The notes under the pieces are model-generated. The model was not told the origin of the DNA. It ran no database searches and saw nothing but the letters and a program-made list of their open reading frames with translations. A DNA stretch of 64,000 bases from Bradyrhizobium canariense (GTDB lineage Bacteria > Pseudomonadota > Alphaproteobacteria > Rhizobiales > Xanthobacteraceae). Positions 26,489 through 34,890 of the stretch are shown here, piece by piece. The DNA is taken from positions 186,001 through 250,000 of the forward strand of contig NZ_JAFCKJ010000005.1 of NCBI RefSeq assembly GCF_018130465.1. Reading direction: 5' to 3'. Every line of letters begins with the position of its first letter. Positions within the stretch are counted from its first letter, which is position 1. The translations under genes and the position numbers were made by a program.

Positions 26489-27646
26489 TTACGCGGCCAA
26501 GCCTCCGACCAGCGGCTTGCCGGAGGCGCGAATGTCCGGCGTCCGCAAGTCCCGCGCCAGCACATAGCCGCCGCGTTCCTGCTTGGCGCGGTAGAGCGCC
26601 TTGTCCGAGCGCGACAGCAGCGCTTCGGCGGTGCGCCCGTCGTCCGGCGCGACGGCAACGCCGACGCTGACGCCGAGCTCGATCACCTGCCCGTCGACCT
26701 CATAGGGCGCGCTGATTGACTGCACGATGCGCTGGGCCATCGCTTCCGCATCAGCGGCCATCCGCTGCACCAGCACGAACTCGTCGCCACCCATCCGGAC
26801 CACGAGGTCGTCGGCCGCGGTGAGCACCTTGAGCCGGCCGGCGACCTGCTTGAGCAGCGCGTCGCCGACGGGATGACCGAACCGGTCGTTGGCTTCCTTG
26901 AAGCGGTCGAGATCGAGCGTATGGACGGCAACCATCCCGGTCGCCAGCATCGGCGGCAGGTCCGTCGCCAGCACCGAGCGATTGGAGACGCCGGTCATCG
27001 GGTCGATGCGCGACAGCTGCTCGAACTGCCGCTTCAGCGTCATCTGGCTGATCGAGGCGTTGAAGCTCAGCCGCACCATCTCAAAGCTCGCGACCACATA
27101 CATCAGGATGAGGAGCCCGAGCCCGATATGGCGGAGATCCGGCTGCATGAAGATCACGATTGCTGCCGGCGAGGCGATCGCAACGAGATCGAGCAGCGCC
27201 GCGACGGGACGTAGCGCCAGCCGCGCCACCACGCCGGCGCCGAAGCCGAATCCGATGCCGATCGCCATCACGGAGCAGAGCGCGTCGCCCAGCACGATGC
27301 TGCGCGCGGCAAACACGCCAAGCACCAGGGCCGTCACGACGGTGCCGGCAATGTAACGCCGCTCCCAGCGCGCGGCCTCGGCCGGGGCGAGTTGCGGCGG
27401 ACACGCGAGACGGCGACGGAATGCGACGATTTCGAACAGGCGGACAATGGCCACCACGACACCGGCAACCGCCAGGGCTGCCGTCGCCATGTCGCCGGTC
27501 TCGTAGGTCGTGATGGCGCCGACCATCGCCTGGCAGGCGGCCGCAAGAATGGTCGGCATCGTCGTGCCGTGAAGGCCCGTGATGACTTCCACATAGACGG
27601 CGTCCGAAATCGACGCCCGCCCGGATTCCATTCTGTCGAAAAACAT
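26489..27646 (-). CDS. Membrane GGDEF diguanylate cyclase
   Basis: A 385-residue inner-membrane protein with about five to six hydrophobic helices in the first 200 residues and a C-terminal GGDEF domain. The active site is MGGDEFV. The preceding AADDLVV lacks the Arg of the RxxD inhibitory site, so product feedback through that site is not expected. It should synthesise cyclic di-GMP. No EAL domain is present. Two in-frame upstream ATGs (27709, 27658) are possible. The ATG at 27646 has a GGGGG eight bases upstream and lies in a hairpin arm. Confidence 0.85.
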   Translation of the reverse strand: MFFDRMESGRASISDAVYVEVITGLHGTTMPTILAAACQAMVGAITTYETGDMATAALAVAGVVVAIVRLFEIVAFRRRLACPPQLAPAEAARWERRYIAGTVVTALVLGVFAARSIVLGDALCSVMAIGIGFGFGAGVVARLALRPVAALLDLVAIASPAAIVIFMQPDLRHIGLGLLILMYVVASFEMVRLSFNASISQMTLKRQFEQLSRIDPMTGVSNRSVLATDLPPMLATGMVAVHTLDLDRFKEANDRFGHPVGDALLKQVAGRLKVLTAADDLVVRMGGDEFVLVQRMAADAEAMAQRIVQSISAPYEVDGQVIELGVSVGVAVAPDDGRTAEALLSRSDKALYRAKQERGGYVLARDLRTPDIRASGKPLVGGLAA

Positions 27647-27669
27647 GCCAGCCCCCATCCGCTGGCATG
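27644..27669 (-). promoter_or_regulatory. Inverted repeat covering the diguanylate cyclase start
   Basis: CATGCCAGC and GCTGGCATG are exact reverse complements separated by 8 bases. On the transcript the ATG at 27646 would lie in the 3' arm with the G-rich ribosome site in the loop. It could mask translation or be a DNA operator. Confidence 0.4.
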
Positions 27670-27767
27670 GTCCTACCTCACATCCGTAAAAATGCGTGCG
27701 TCGCACCACGCTGGCATTTGAGCGCGCGGGTTAACCGTGCGTTAGCCATGCCTGGTCCTTCGCACGG

Positions 27768-29828
27768 CTACATGCCCAGCAGCCGCGGCAGCCACAGCGA
27801 CAGGCCCGGCCAATAGGTCACGACCACGAGGAACGCCAGCATGGTCAGGAGCCATGGCCACACCGCGACCGTGAGCTCGGTGATACCCATCTTGGCGATG
27901 CCTGAGGCGACGTAGAGATTGAGGCCGACCGGCGGATGGCACAGCCCCACCTCCATGTTGACCGTCATCAGGATCCCGAAATGGATCGGATCGATGCCGA
28001 GCTTGATCGCAACCGGAAACAGGATCGGCGCCATGATCAGGATGATCGAGGACGGCTCCATCACGTTGCCCGCCAGCAGCAGCAGGAGATTGACGACGAG
28101 GAGGAAGCCGATCCAACCGAGGCCCTGGTCGATCATCCATTGCGCGAGCGCTTGCGGCACGTTCTCGTAAGTCATCAGGAACGAGAACAAGACGGCGTTG
28201 GTGATGATGTAGAGCAGCATCGCCGAAAGATTTGCCGATGACAGCAGCACGCGCGGTACGTCTCGCAGCTTCAAATCCTTGTAGATGAAGACTGCGACGA
28301 TGAAGGCGTACACCGCGCTGACGGCGGCAGCTTCGGTCGGGGTGAACAGGCCGCTGTAGATGCCGCCGATCACGATCACGATCAGCAGGATACCCCAGAT
28401 CGACTTGCGGAACGCATCGAAGCGCTCGTAGAGGGTTGCTTTCGGCATCCTCGGATAGTCGTTACGCCAGGCCCGATAGAACGTCGTGGCGCCGAGCAGC
28501 ATGGCGAGCACGAGCCCAGGCACGATGCCGGCGATGAACAGCTTGCCGACGGAGGTGTTGGTGGAGACGGCAAAAAGAACCATCGGAATCGAGGGTGGAA
28601 TGAGAATTCCCAGCGAGCCGGAGGTCGTGATCACGCCCGCCCCGAACCTCTTCGGAAATCCCTGCGCGACCATCGCGGGCAGGATCACCGATCCGATTGC
28701 CACCACGGTGGCCGGCGACGAGCCGGAAATCGCGGCGAACAGCGCGCAGGCGACCACGCCCGAGAGCGCAAGGCCGCCGTACCAATGACCGACCAGCGAA
28801 GTCGCGAACGTGATCATCCGGCGCGCCACGCCGCCATGGGTCAGGAAGTTGCCGGCAAGGATGAAGAACGGGATCGCCATGATCTCGAAGCTCTCGATGC
28901 CGGTGAACAGCTTCAGCGCCACCGATTCCGTCCGCACGTCGGTCAGCGTGAACATGAAGCTGAGCACGGTCAGACCGAGTGCGATCGAGATCGGCATGCC
29001 CGTGAGCATCAACGACAGCAGAAGGCCGAAAACCACGGCGACACGCAGGCCCTGCGGCAGCGTGATCACGTGCGCCGAATGGGCGAAGCACACGGCGACG
29101 ATCAGGACCGGCAACAACATCAGGACCCAGCCGAGCGGGCTGCGTTCGTCGCGGACGACCTGACTGCGCGTGACCGGGGCCGGATGAACCGGGTCCACCT
29201 CGACGCCCTCGACGCCGGCCATGTCGTGATGCGGCAACTCGCCGGTGTGATAGAACGTCCAGGCGACTTGCAGGAAGCGGAAGCACATCAGCCCGGAGCC
29301 GAGCGGGATGGTGAGATACACCAGCCACATCGGCGCTTCGAGATCGTTGGATTGCTGGCCGGTCTGCCACATCTGGCCGACGAACGCGGCTCCGAAATAG
29401 CACACGATGGCAGTGAAAAGGGCGCCGCACATCAGGCCGAAAGTGATGACGCGGCGGCGCGATCCGCCGGGAAGGACATTGACCAGGACGTCGACGCCGA
29501 CATGGATGCCGGTCCGCACCCCGTAGGCCGCACCGAACTTCGCCATCCAGATGAACATGTAGATGCAGAGTTCCTGCGCCCAGGACAGGTCGAGAGCGGC
29601 AAGCCAGACGAACGCGGCTCGCGCGGGGACGGCCAGGAAGGCCAGGTTGCGCGCCTCCGCCCATTTGGCGATGTCGATCGACAGCCCGGCGCCATAACGG
29701 TGCAGCACGGCAACGAAGATGAGCGATGTCGCAGCCGCGATCATCGTCGCGATCAGCCATTCCTCGAGATGATTGAGCACACGATTCAATGCACGCAGCA
29801 ACTTGGTCCCCTCAGCTTGGCTCATCAT
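27768..29828 (-). CDS. TRAP transporter fused small and large permease (DctQ-DctM)
   Basis: A 686-residue inner-membrane protein. Residues 1-200 form a DctQ-like four-helix part, a hydrophilic linker of about 30 residues follows (rich in His/Val/Glu), and residues 235-686 are a DctM-type permease with about twelve helices and the conserved ILIPPSIPMVLFAV. TRAP transporters use an ion gradient to import solutes bound by a periplasmic protein. The gene starts 67 bp after dctP, separated by a strong hairpin. The substrate class is probably an organic acid. Confidence 0.92.
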   Translation of the reverse strand: MMSQAEGTKLLRALNRVLNHLEEWLIATMIAAATSLIFVAVLHRYGAGLSIDIAKWAEARNLAFLAVPARAAFVWLAALDLSWAQELCIYMFIWMAKFGAAYGVRTGIHVGVDVLVNVLPGGSRRRVITFGLMCGALFTAIVCYFGAAFVGQMWQTGQQSNDLEAPMWLVYLTIPLGSGLMCFRFLQVAWTFYHTGELPHHDMAGVEGVEVDPVHPAPVTRSQVVRDERSPLGWVLMLLPVLIVAVCFAHSAHVITLPQGLRVAVVFGLLLSLMLTGMPISIALGLTVLSFMFTLTDVRTESVALKLFTGIESFEIMAIPFFILAGNFLTHGGVARRMITFATSLVGHWYGGLALSGVVACALFAAISGSSPATVVAIGSVILPAMVAQGFPKRFGAGVITTSGSLGILIPPSIPMVLFAVSTNTSVGKLFIAGIVPGLVLAMLLGATTFYRAWRNDYPRMPKATLYERFDAFRKSIWGILLIVIVIGGIYSGLFTPTEAAAVSAVYAFIVAVFIYKDLKLRDVPRVLLSSANLSAMLLYIITNAVLFSFLMTYENVPQALAQWMIDQGLGWIGFLLVVNLLLLLAGNVMEPSSIILIMAPILFPVAIKLGIDPIHFGILMTVNMEVGLCHPPVGLNLYVASGIAKMGITELTVAVWPWLLTMLAFLVVVTYWPGLSLWLPRLLGM

Positions 29829-29836
29829 TCAAGAGC

Positions 29837-29868
29837 AACGGCCGGGAGTGCGATCACCCCCGACCGTT
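29837..29868 (-). promoter_or_regulatory. Hairpin between TRAP binding protein and permease genes
   Basis: A 14-bp stem with two G-U pairs and a 4-base ATCG loop forms on the minus-strand transcript. It lies 27 bp after the binding-protein stop and 8 bp before the permease start. Such hairpins often stabilise the upstream mRNA so that the binding protein is made in excess. Confidence 0.6.
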
Positions 29869-29895
29869 CATGGTTGTTCTTATGTCGGTGCGACG

Positions 29896-30897
29896 TCAGT
29901 TCATCTTGACGTCGAGTTCCTTGGCGACGAGATCGAGCACCTCCTGCCCGACCCGCCCCTTCGCCCATTTGTAGGTCGGCTGCATCGCCTCTTGCCATGC
30001 CTTGCGGTCGGCGTCAGTCAGATAATGCAGCGTGGTCTTGCCCGTCTTCTTGATCTCGGCCAGCGCATCCTCGTTCTCCTGACGCGCGATCGAGTTGGTG
30101 TAGTCGGACGCCTCCGCCATCGCCTTTTCGAGTTGGGTCCGGATATCAGGCGGCAGGCCCGACCAGAATTTCGAGTTGACGATGACGGCATATTGCAGGT
30201 GCGCGTGATAGGACACGGTGATGTCCTTCTGCACCTCGTAGAACTTCTGCGTCAGGTAGTTGGACGCGGTGTTCTCGCAGCCGTCGACCACGCCCGTCTG
30301 CAAGGCCTGGTAGACTTCGGAGAACGCCATGATCTGGGGGATCGAGCCCATGATGCGGAGATATTGGTCGGCGACCTTCGATCCGGAGATGCGGAATTTG
30401 AGACCCTGGAAATCGGTCGGCTTCGCCAAGGGACGATTGGCGGAGAGCATGTGGAAGCCGTTGTCCCAATAAGCGAGCCCGGTGATGCCTTTGGTCTCGA
30501 GCTTCTGGAACAGCCACTTGCCGACCGTGCCCTTCATCGCGTTGGAATAGGTTTGGTCGTCCTTGAACAGCCAGGGCAGGTCGAGCGCCTCGAACTCCTT
30601 GATACCGAGCGGTGCGAATTTCGCGGTCGAGGGCGCGAGCATGTGCACCGAGCCGAGCTGAAGCGCTTCGATCTCCTCCTTGTCCTTGTAGAGGGTGGAG
30701 TTCGGATAGATTTCGACCTTGACCTTGCCGTCGGTGTACTTCTCCGCGAGTTCCTTGAACTTCAGGGCGCCCTTGCCCTTGGGGGTGTCGTTGGCGACGA
30801 CGTGGCTGAATTTGATGACGATCGGGCTCTGGGCCTGGACAACGGCAGGCGCCACGAGAATAGCTGCGGCGGCGACCGCAAGAAGCAGCTTGCGCAT
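29896..30897 (-). CDS. TRAP transporter periplasmic solute-binding protein (DctP type)
   Basis: A 333-residue binding protein with a Sec signal peptide ending near AVVQAQS. The mature protein shows the DctP-family pattern: IKFSHVVANDTPKGKGALKFKELAEK near the start, LRISGSK-type FRISGSKVADQYLRIMGS in the middle, then QTGVVDGCENTASNY. Arg in KFRIS is the usual carboxylate-binding residue. It delivers an organic acid to the DctQM permease downstream. The ATG at 30897 gives a normal signal peptide. Confidence 0.9.
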   Translation of the reverse strand: MRKLLLAVAAAAILVAPAVVQAQSPIVIKFSHVVANDTPKGKGALKFKELAEKYTDGKVKVEIYPNSTLYKDKEEIEALQLGSVHMLAPSTAKFAPLGIKEFEALDLPWLFKDDQTYSNAMKGTVGKWLFQKLETKGITGLAYWDNGFHMLSANRPLAKPTDFQGLKFRISGSKVADQYLRIMGSIPQIMAFSEVYQALQTGVVDGCENTASNYLTQKFYEVQKDITVSYHAHLQYAVIVNSKFWSGLPPDIRTQLEKAMAEASDYTNSIARQENEDALAEIKKTGKTTLHYLTDADRKAWQEAMQPTYKWAKGRVGQEVLDLVAKELDVKMN

Positions 30898-31096
30898 GAA
30901 GAAACCTCCCAACAACCTCTAAAACCGGGTCTTTTTTATTTTCCGATTTCAGTAGTGACAGCAATCCGCCACCCGAACAACTAGACCTAAGCCCAATTTG
31001 CCGCAGCCAAGCTATCTTGACGGCTGCTGAATGCGCAACCCGGCACCCGCTGCCGTTCCCGGAAGCGAGCGCTTATGTCGCATTGCGGCAGTGCGA

Positions 31097-31867
31097 TCAG
31101 CCCTTGCGCTGGGCGACCATGAACAGACGCCGGAACGGAAACAGCGTCTGTCCCGCGGCGTTCTTCGGATAGGCCTTTGCCACCCGCTCGCCATAGGCGA
31201 CTTCGAACGCGGTCTTCTCGTCGCCTTGCAGGATGTCGAGATAGCGCGTCAGCCAGGTCCCCTTGGTCCACTCCTTCACGGGGTTCTCGCCTTCCAGCAC
31301 TTGCAGATATTCGGTCTCCCAGATGTCGATATTGGCCGACATCGGAGCAAGAAGACCGTGATAGTAGGCCGGCCCTTCGACCGGCGGCGGCGTGACGAGA
31401 TGCTCGACCTTGGACCGCCAGGGACCGTTCAGCGCGGTCTCGCCGATCAGCACATGTGAGGGAGCCAGAAAGTTGCGCGGCATCTGCACAGCGAGCATCC
31501 CGCCGGGCGTCACCTTCTCCATGATCGACGGAAACAGTGCCGCATGATTGGGCAGCCAGTGCAGTGCGGCATTGGAATAGACCACGTCATATTGCTTCGT
31601 CGGACGCCAGTGGCCGAGGTCCTCGTGTGACCATTCGACATCCGGCGCCGCCTTGCGGCCGGCGGCAACCATCTCGGCTGAGCCCTCGACACCGGTCACC
31701 GTTGCGTCCGGCCAACGCTCCTTGATCAGCTTGGTGACGTTGCCGGCGCCGGCGCCGAGATCGGCGACCGCACGCGGACCAGAATCCGGAATCCGCATCA
31801 GGAGATCGACGGCGGGCCGGAGCCGGTGGCCGGAGAATTTCAGATATTGCTGCGGGTCCCAGACCAT
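31097..31867 (-). CDS. tam: Trans-aconitate 2-methyltransferase-like SAM enzyme
   Basis: A 256-residue cytoplasmic methyltransferase. Its N-terminus starts MVWDPQQYLKF, typical of Tam. The SAM-binding motif is VADLGAGAGNVTKL, with the acidic partner in GVEGSAEMVA. Later segments include SNAALHWLPNH and GGMLAVQMPRN, also typical of Tam. Tam methylates trans-aconitate, relieving inhibition of aconitase. Length is normal. The gene stands alone between the TRAP operon and the divergent SDR gene. Confidence 0.82.
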   Translation of the reverse strand: MVWDPQQYLKFSGHRLRPAVDLLMRIPDSGPRAVADLGAGAGNVTKLIKERWPDATVTGVEGSAEMVAAGRKAAPDVEWSHEDLGHWRPTKQYDVVYSNAALHWLPNHAALFPSIMEKVTPGGMLAVQMPRNFLAPSHVLIGETALNGPWRSKVEHLVTPPPVEGPAYYHGLLAPMSANIDIWETEYLQVLEGENPVKEWTKGTWLTRYLDILQGDEKTAFEVAYGERVAKAYPKNAAGQTLFPFRRLFMVAQRKG

Positions 31868-32035
31868 CGCTCAGCGCCTTTTCTTTTTCGTGTTTCCTTC
31901 AACGCGGCTCTTGGTTACCACTGCTCGTCCCGGTCGGGCAAATCAGGCTGACGGGACAGGCAGGAAACGAACAAACAAACCGAACGGCAAAACCAACAGC
32001 AACAAGCAAAAAAGCAGACAAGAGGGCGTCTCACC

Positions 32036-32779
32036 ATGGATCTGGGGCTCAAATCGAAAACCGCTGTCGTCACCGGAGCGAGCGTCGGCATCGGCCGCGC
32101 CATCGCCAAGGGCTTGGCTGCCGAAGGCGTGCGTGTCGTCGGCGTGGCACGGCGCACCGACCTGCTCGCCGAGCTCGTGAAAGAAGTCGGCGCCGGCCTG
32201 ATCACGCCGTTCGAGCAGGACGTGATGGCCAAGGACGCGGCGGAGAACATTTCGGCCTTCGCGCTCAAAGAGCTCGGCCATGTCGACATCCTCATCAACA
32301 ACGCCGGCGGCAGCCGCCCCCTCCCCGTCGATGCGCCCGACAGCAAATGGGACGAGGCGATCGCGCTGAACTTCACCAGCTATCGCCGCATCGCGCATGC
32401 GCTGCTGCCGCAGATGATCGAACGCAAATGGGGCCGCATCGTCAACATCACCGGCAAGTCCGAACCGGAAGGCCTCAACGCCGCGTTCGCCGCCAAAGCC
32501 GCCGTGCACGCCTGGGCCAAGGGCCTGTCGCGCGAGATCGGCGAGCATGGCATCACTATCAACTGCATCCCGCCCGGCCGCATCATGAGCGAACAGATCC
32601 GCCGCAACTACGCGCCGGATTATCGCGAGCGCTTTGCCGAGGAGGAAATTCCCGTCGGCTATTGGGGCGAGCCGGAAGACCTCGCCGCGCTCGCGGTGTT
32701 TCTGGCGTCACCCGTGGCACGGTACATCACGGGGACGGTGATCCCGGTGGATGGGGGACTGCGGAGGTATCAGTTCTAG
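32036..32779 (+). CDS. Short-chain dehydrogenase/reductase-fold protein lacking catalytic Tyr
   Basis: A 247-residue Rossmann-fold protein. Cofactor motif TGASVGIGRA (residues 13-22) and structural motif NNAGG (88-92) are intact, and the C-terminal GTVIPVDGGLRRY is typical of oxoacyl-ACP-reductase-like SDRs. The active site is not: around Lys154 the sequence is NAAFAAK, so the Tyr four residues before Lys is Ala150, and the usual Ser region reads NITGKSEPEG. Either another residue acts as acid, or it is a non-catalytic or unusual reductase. It lies alone, divergent from tam. Confidence 0.85.
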   Translation: MDLGLKSKTAVVTGASVGIGRAIAKGLAAEGVRVVGVARRTDLLAELVKEVGAGLITPFEQDVMAKDAAENISAFALKELGHVDILINNAGGSRPLPVDAPDSKWDEAIALNFTSYRRIAHALLPQMIERKWGRIVNITGKSEPEGLNAAFAAKAAVHAWAKGLSREIGEHGITINCIPPGRIMSEQIRRNYAPDYRERFAEEEIPVGYWGEPEDLAALAVFLASPVARYITGTVIPVDGGLRRYQF

Positions 32780-32793
32780 AACCGATTGGACTT

Positions 32794-32880
32794 CGTAGGA
32801 TGGGTAGAGCGCAGCGAAACCCATCGACAGCATACGACGTGAAACCTGATGGGTTTCGCAAGTGCTCTACCCATCCTACG
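32794..32880. repeat. Palindromic intergenic repeat
   Basis: An 87-bp element with outer arms CGTAGGATGGGTAGAGC and GCTCTACCCATCCTACG that are exact reverse complements. Inner arms GCGAAACCCATC and GATGGGTTTCGC also pair. It fills the gap between the SDR gene and the convergent zinc-finger gene. Elements of this type occur in many copies in Bradyrhizobium. Confidence 0.8.
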
Positions 32881-32890
32881 GTCTACCGCC

Positions 32891-33244
32891 TTACTCATGC
32901 AGCAGCGTTTGCCAGTCTGGAGGCACCGCGCCGTCCGGTCCGGGCACCGGCTGATCCAACGGATGCGCGTGAGGACCTTGAAGCTTCGGGCCGGCGAAAG
33001 CCTCTCCCGTGCGATAGTCGTAAAACCATCGTTCGCCCGGCTCGAAGCTCGTGATGATCGGATGACCTGTCGCCGCGCTGTGTTTCGTTGCGTGCTGATT
33101 TGGTGACGCATCACAGCAGCCGATGTGACCGCATTCGACACATCTGCGAAGGTGAAACCACCACCCGCCCGCAGCCGAGCATTCCACGCACCCCGTTCCG
33201 CTTGGCTTGGCCGCGAGATTGATGCCATCCCTCTCAGACTTCAT
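32891..33244 (-). CDS. UBP-type zinc finger protein
   Basis: A 117-residue protein containing a UBP-type zinc finger in the first 65 residues: CVEC, then CVECGHIGCCD and NQHATKH, which supply the zinc ligands, followed by GHPIITSFEPGERWFYDY. In eukaryotes this fold binds the C-terminus of ubiquitin. Bacterial stand-alone versions are common but of unknown function. No signal peptide is visible. It converges with the SDR gene across a palindromic repeat. Confidence 0.85.
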   Translation of the reverse strand: MKSERDGINLAAKPSGTGCVECSAAGGWWFHLRRCVECGHIGCCDASPNQHATKHSAATGHPIITSFEPGERWFYDYRTGEAFAGPKLQGPHAHPLDQPVPGPDGAVPPDWQTLLHE

Positions 33245-33552
33245 AGGTCAGCTCATCCGCCGCCACCACCAATGCATACACGCCGCGATCTCCGCCACGA
33301 TCGCATTTTGCCAATGTTTTGCCCTACGGGTCAATGTTGCGACGTCACGGAGGCTCTCGCAGTACAATCGGGGGCGCGTTCACATAAAGTTGCTGCCGCG
33401 ATGCGAAGGCGTGACGAGCGCGGCGACGAAAAATCGGCACATTCCAATCCCCTACAATCACGGTCCATGCCCAGCGGATTGCAGACAAGACTGCTGCCTG
33501 TGAAAGCACCACGGGCCATGCCATTGCCCATTCGTCACGGGAGACGTGCAAC
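33245..33552. other. Intergenic region upstream of the Tat amidohydrolase
   Basis: A 308-bp gap between divergent genes (zinc finger leftward, amidohydrolase rightward). It contains one copy of a TGTTTTGCCC-type short repeat (33311-33340). No convincing small gene or RNA was seen. Short open frames here lack ribosome sites. A GGGAGACGTGCAAC leader precedes the amidohydrolase ATG. Confidence 0.5.
33311..33340 (+). repeat. Short dispersed repeat, copy 1
   Basis: The core TGTTTTGCCCTACGGGTCAA matches the copy at 34727-34756 except at one base. The inner CCCTACGGG is nearly palindromic. The two copies flank the amidohydrolase gene in the same orientation. Confidence 0.65.
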
Positions 33553-34647
33553 ATGAACATGTGGGATCGGACATCGCGAGGGCATCAGCCCTGCCCGAAC
33601 TGTTGCGGCCCGTCGTCGTCGCGCCGCGGCTTTCTCGCTGGAGTAGGCGCACTTGGCCTTGCCTCGGCCATCCCCGCCGTCGCGGTGCACGGACAGACCA
33701 GGCCGGCGCTGATCGATACCCACCTCCATTTCTATCCGCCCGAATATCAGAAGCTCTGGCTTGGCTACGAAGACGCACGCAAGCTGCCGCACTTTCCCGG
33801 CCAGGTCGCATGGACCCGCGAGAAGCTCGTCGAGGACATGGACCGCAATGGCATTCGCACAGGCATCCTGTCGGTCGCCTCCACGCCTGGCGTGTGGTTC
33901 GACCTTGGGCCGGCTGAAGCTGGCCGGCTAGCGCGCGCCTGCAACGAGTACGCGGCGGAGATGATGCGCGATCATCCGGGCCGCTTCGGCTTGTTCGCGA
34001 CCTTGTCGATGCTGGACATCGACGCCACGCTCAAGGAGATCGAATATGCGTTCGACACGCTGAAGGCGGACGGAATCGGGCTGCAAAGCAGCTACGGCGA
34101 CAAATGGCTCGGCAACGCAGCCTACAGGCCGGTGTTCGACGAGCTGAATCGTCGCAACGCGGTGGTTTATGTGCATCCGCTGGTCGCGAGTTGCTGTAGT
34201 GCGCTCAGCGTCGGCACGTTTCCGGCGGTGATCGAAGTCCCGCATGACACCACGCGCACGGTGACGAGCCTTCTGCTCAGCGGCTCATTTGCCCGCCACC
34301 GCGACATCAAATGGCTGTTCTCGCACGCCGGCGGCACGATCCCGATGATGGCGGGGCGGATCAATTCGTTCTACGGGGCGCGGCCCGACCTCAAGGAATT
34401 TGCGCCGGAGGGGATTGAGGGAGAGCTGCGCCGGCTTCACTACGACACCGCGAACGCGACCTTCGCGCCGTCCATGGCAGCGCTGCTCAAGCTGGTCCCC
34501 GCCTCCCAGATCACCTACGGCACCGACTATCCCTATTTCGGCCTTGGCCAGTTCGCGCAGCTGCAGAAGCTCGGCCTCTCGACAGGGGATCTCGATGCGA
34601 TTGGCCATGAGAATGCGATACGTCTCGTTCCCCGGCTGCAGGCTTAG
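33553..34647 (+). CDS. Tat-exported amidohydrolase (ACMSD-like family)
   Basis: A 364-residue protein with a twin-arginine signal ([17 protein letters not shown]) after an unusual Cys-containing leader. The mature part is an amidohydrolase-2 TIM barrel with DTHLHF at its start, HPLVASC and [10 protein letters not shown] in the middle and GTDYPYFG near the end, which supply metal ligands. The family includes decarboxylases such as ACMSD and hydrolases. Export is unusual for the decarboxylases, so a periplasmic hydrolase or decarboxylase acting on an aromatic acid is possible. It stands alone between two short repeats. Confidence 0.85.
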   Translation: MNMWDRTSRGHQPCPNCCGPSSSRRGFLAGVGALGLASAIPAVAVHGQTRPALIDTHLHFYPPEYQKLWLGYEDARKLPHFPGQVAWTREKLVEDMDRNGIRTGILSVASTPGVWFDLGPAEAGRLARACNEYAAEMMRDHPGRFGLFATLSMLDIDATLKEIEYAFDTLKADGIGLQSSYGDKWLGNAAYRPVFDELNRRNAVVYVHPLVASCCSALSVGTFPAVIEVPHDTTRTVTSLLLSGSFARHRDIKWLFSHAGGTIPMMAGRINSFYGARPDLKEFAPEGIEGELRRLHYDTANATFAPSMAALLKLVPASQITYGTDYPYFGLGQFAQLQKLGLSTGDLDAIGHENAIRLVPRLQA

Positions 34648-34726
34648 AGCATCATCCTGAAAAGCCGGGAGCGGCTTGCGGCTGGCGTGTGGCCCAGCTC
34701 CCGATCCCCACCACTCTAGCATCCTG

Positions 34727-34756
34727 CCAGTGTTTTGCCCGACGGGTCAACGTCAT
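34727..34756 (+). repeat. Short dispersed repeat, copy 2
   Basis: The core TGTTTTGCCCGACGGGTCAA is the near-identical partner of the copy at 33311. It lies 80 bp after the amidohydrolase stop. The remaining gap up to 34890 also holds GGTGAGG-like and T-rich sequence but no recognisable gene. Confidence 0.65.
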
Positions 34757-34890
34757 GGCAGCGGCGAATGTCGTCGTTGCGCGATTCGGAAATCCCTTAT
34801 TAATCAAGGGGCCTTCTACTGTGCATGGGGTTGTTTTCGCGTTTTTTTGTTTCGGGCCCCAGAAAAACACGCAAGGCCCGCAGGACCACC

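Noticed and set aside
33245-33552. Small genes in the gap before the amidohydrolase
   Set aside because: Open frames here have no ribosome site or homologous pattern and overlap a dispersed repeat.
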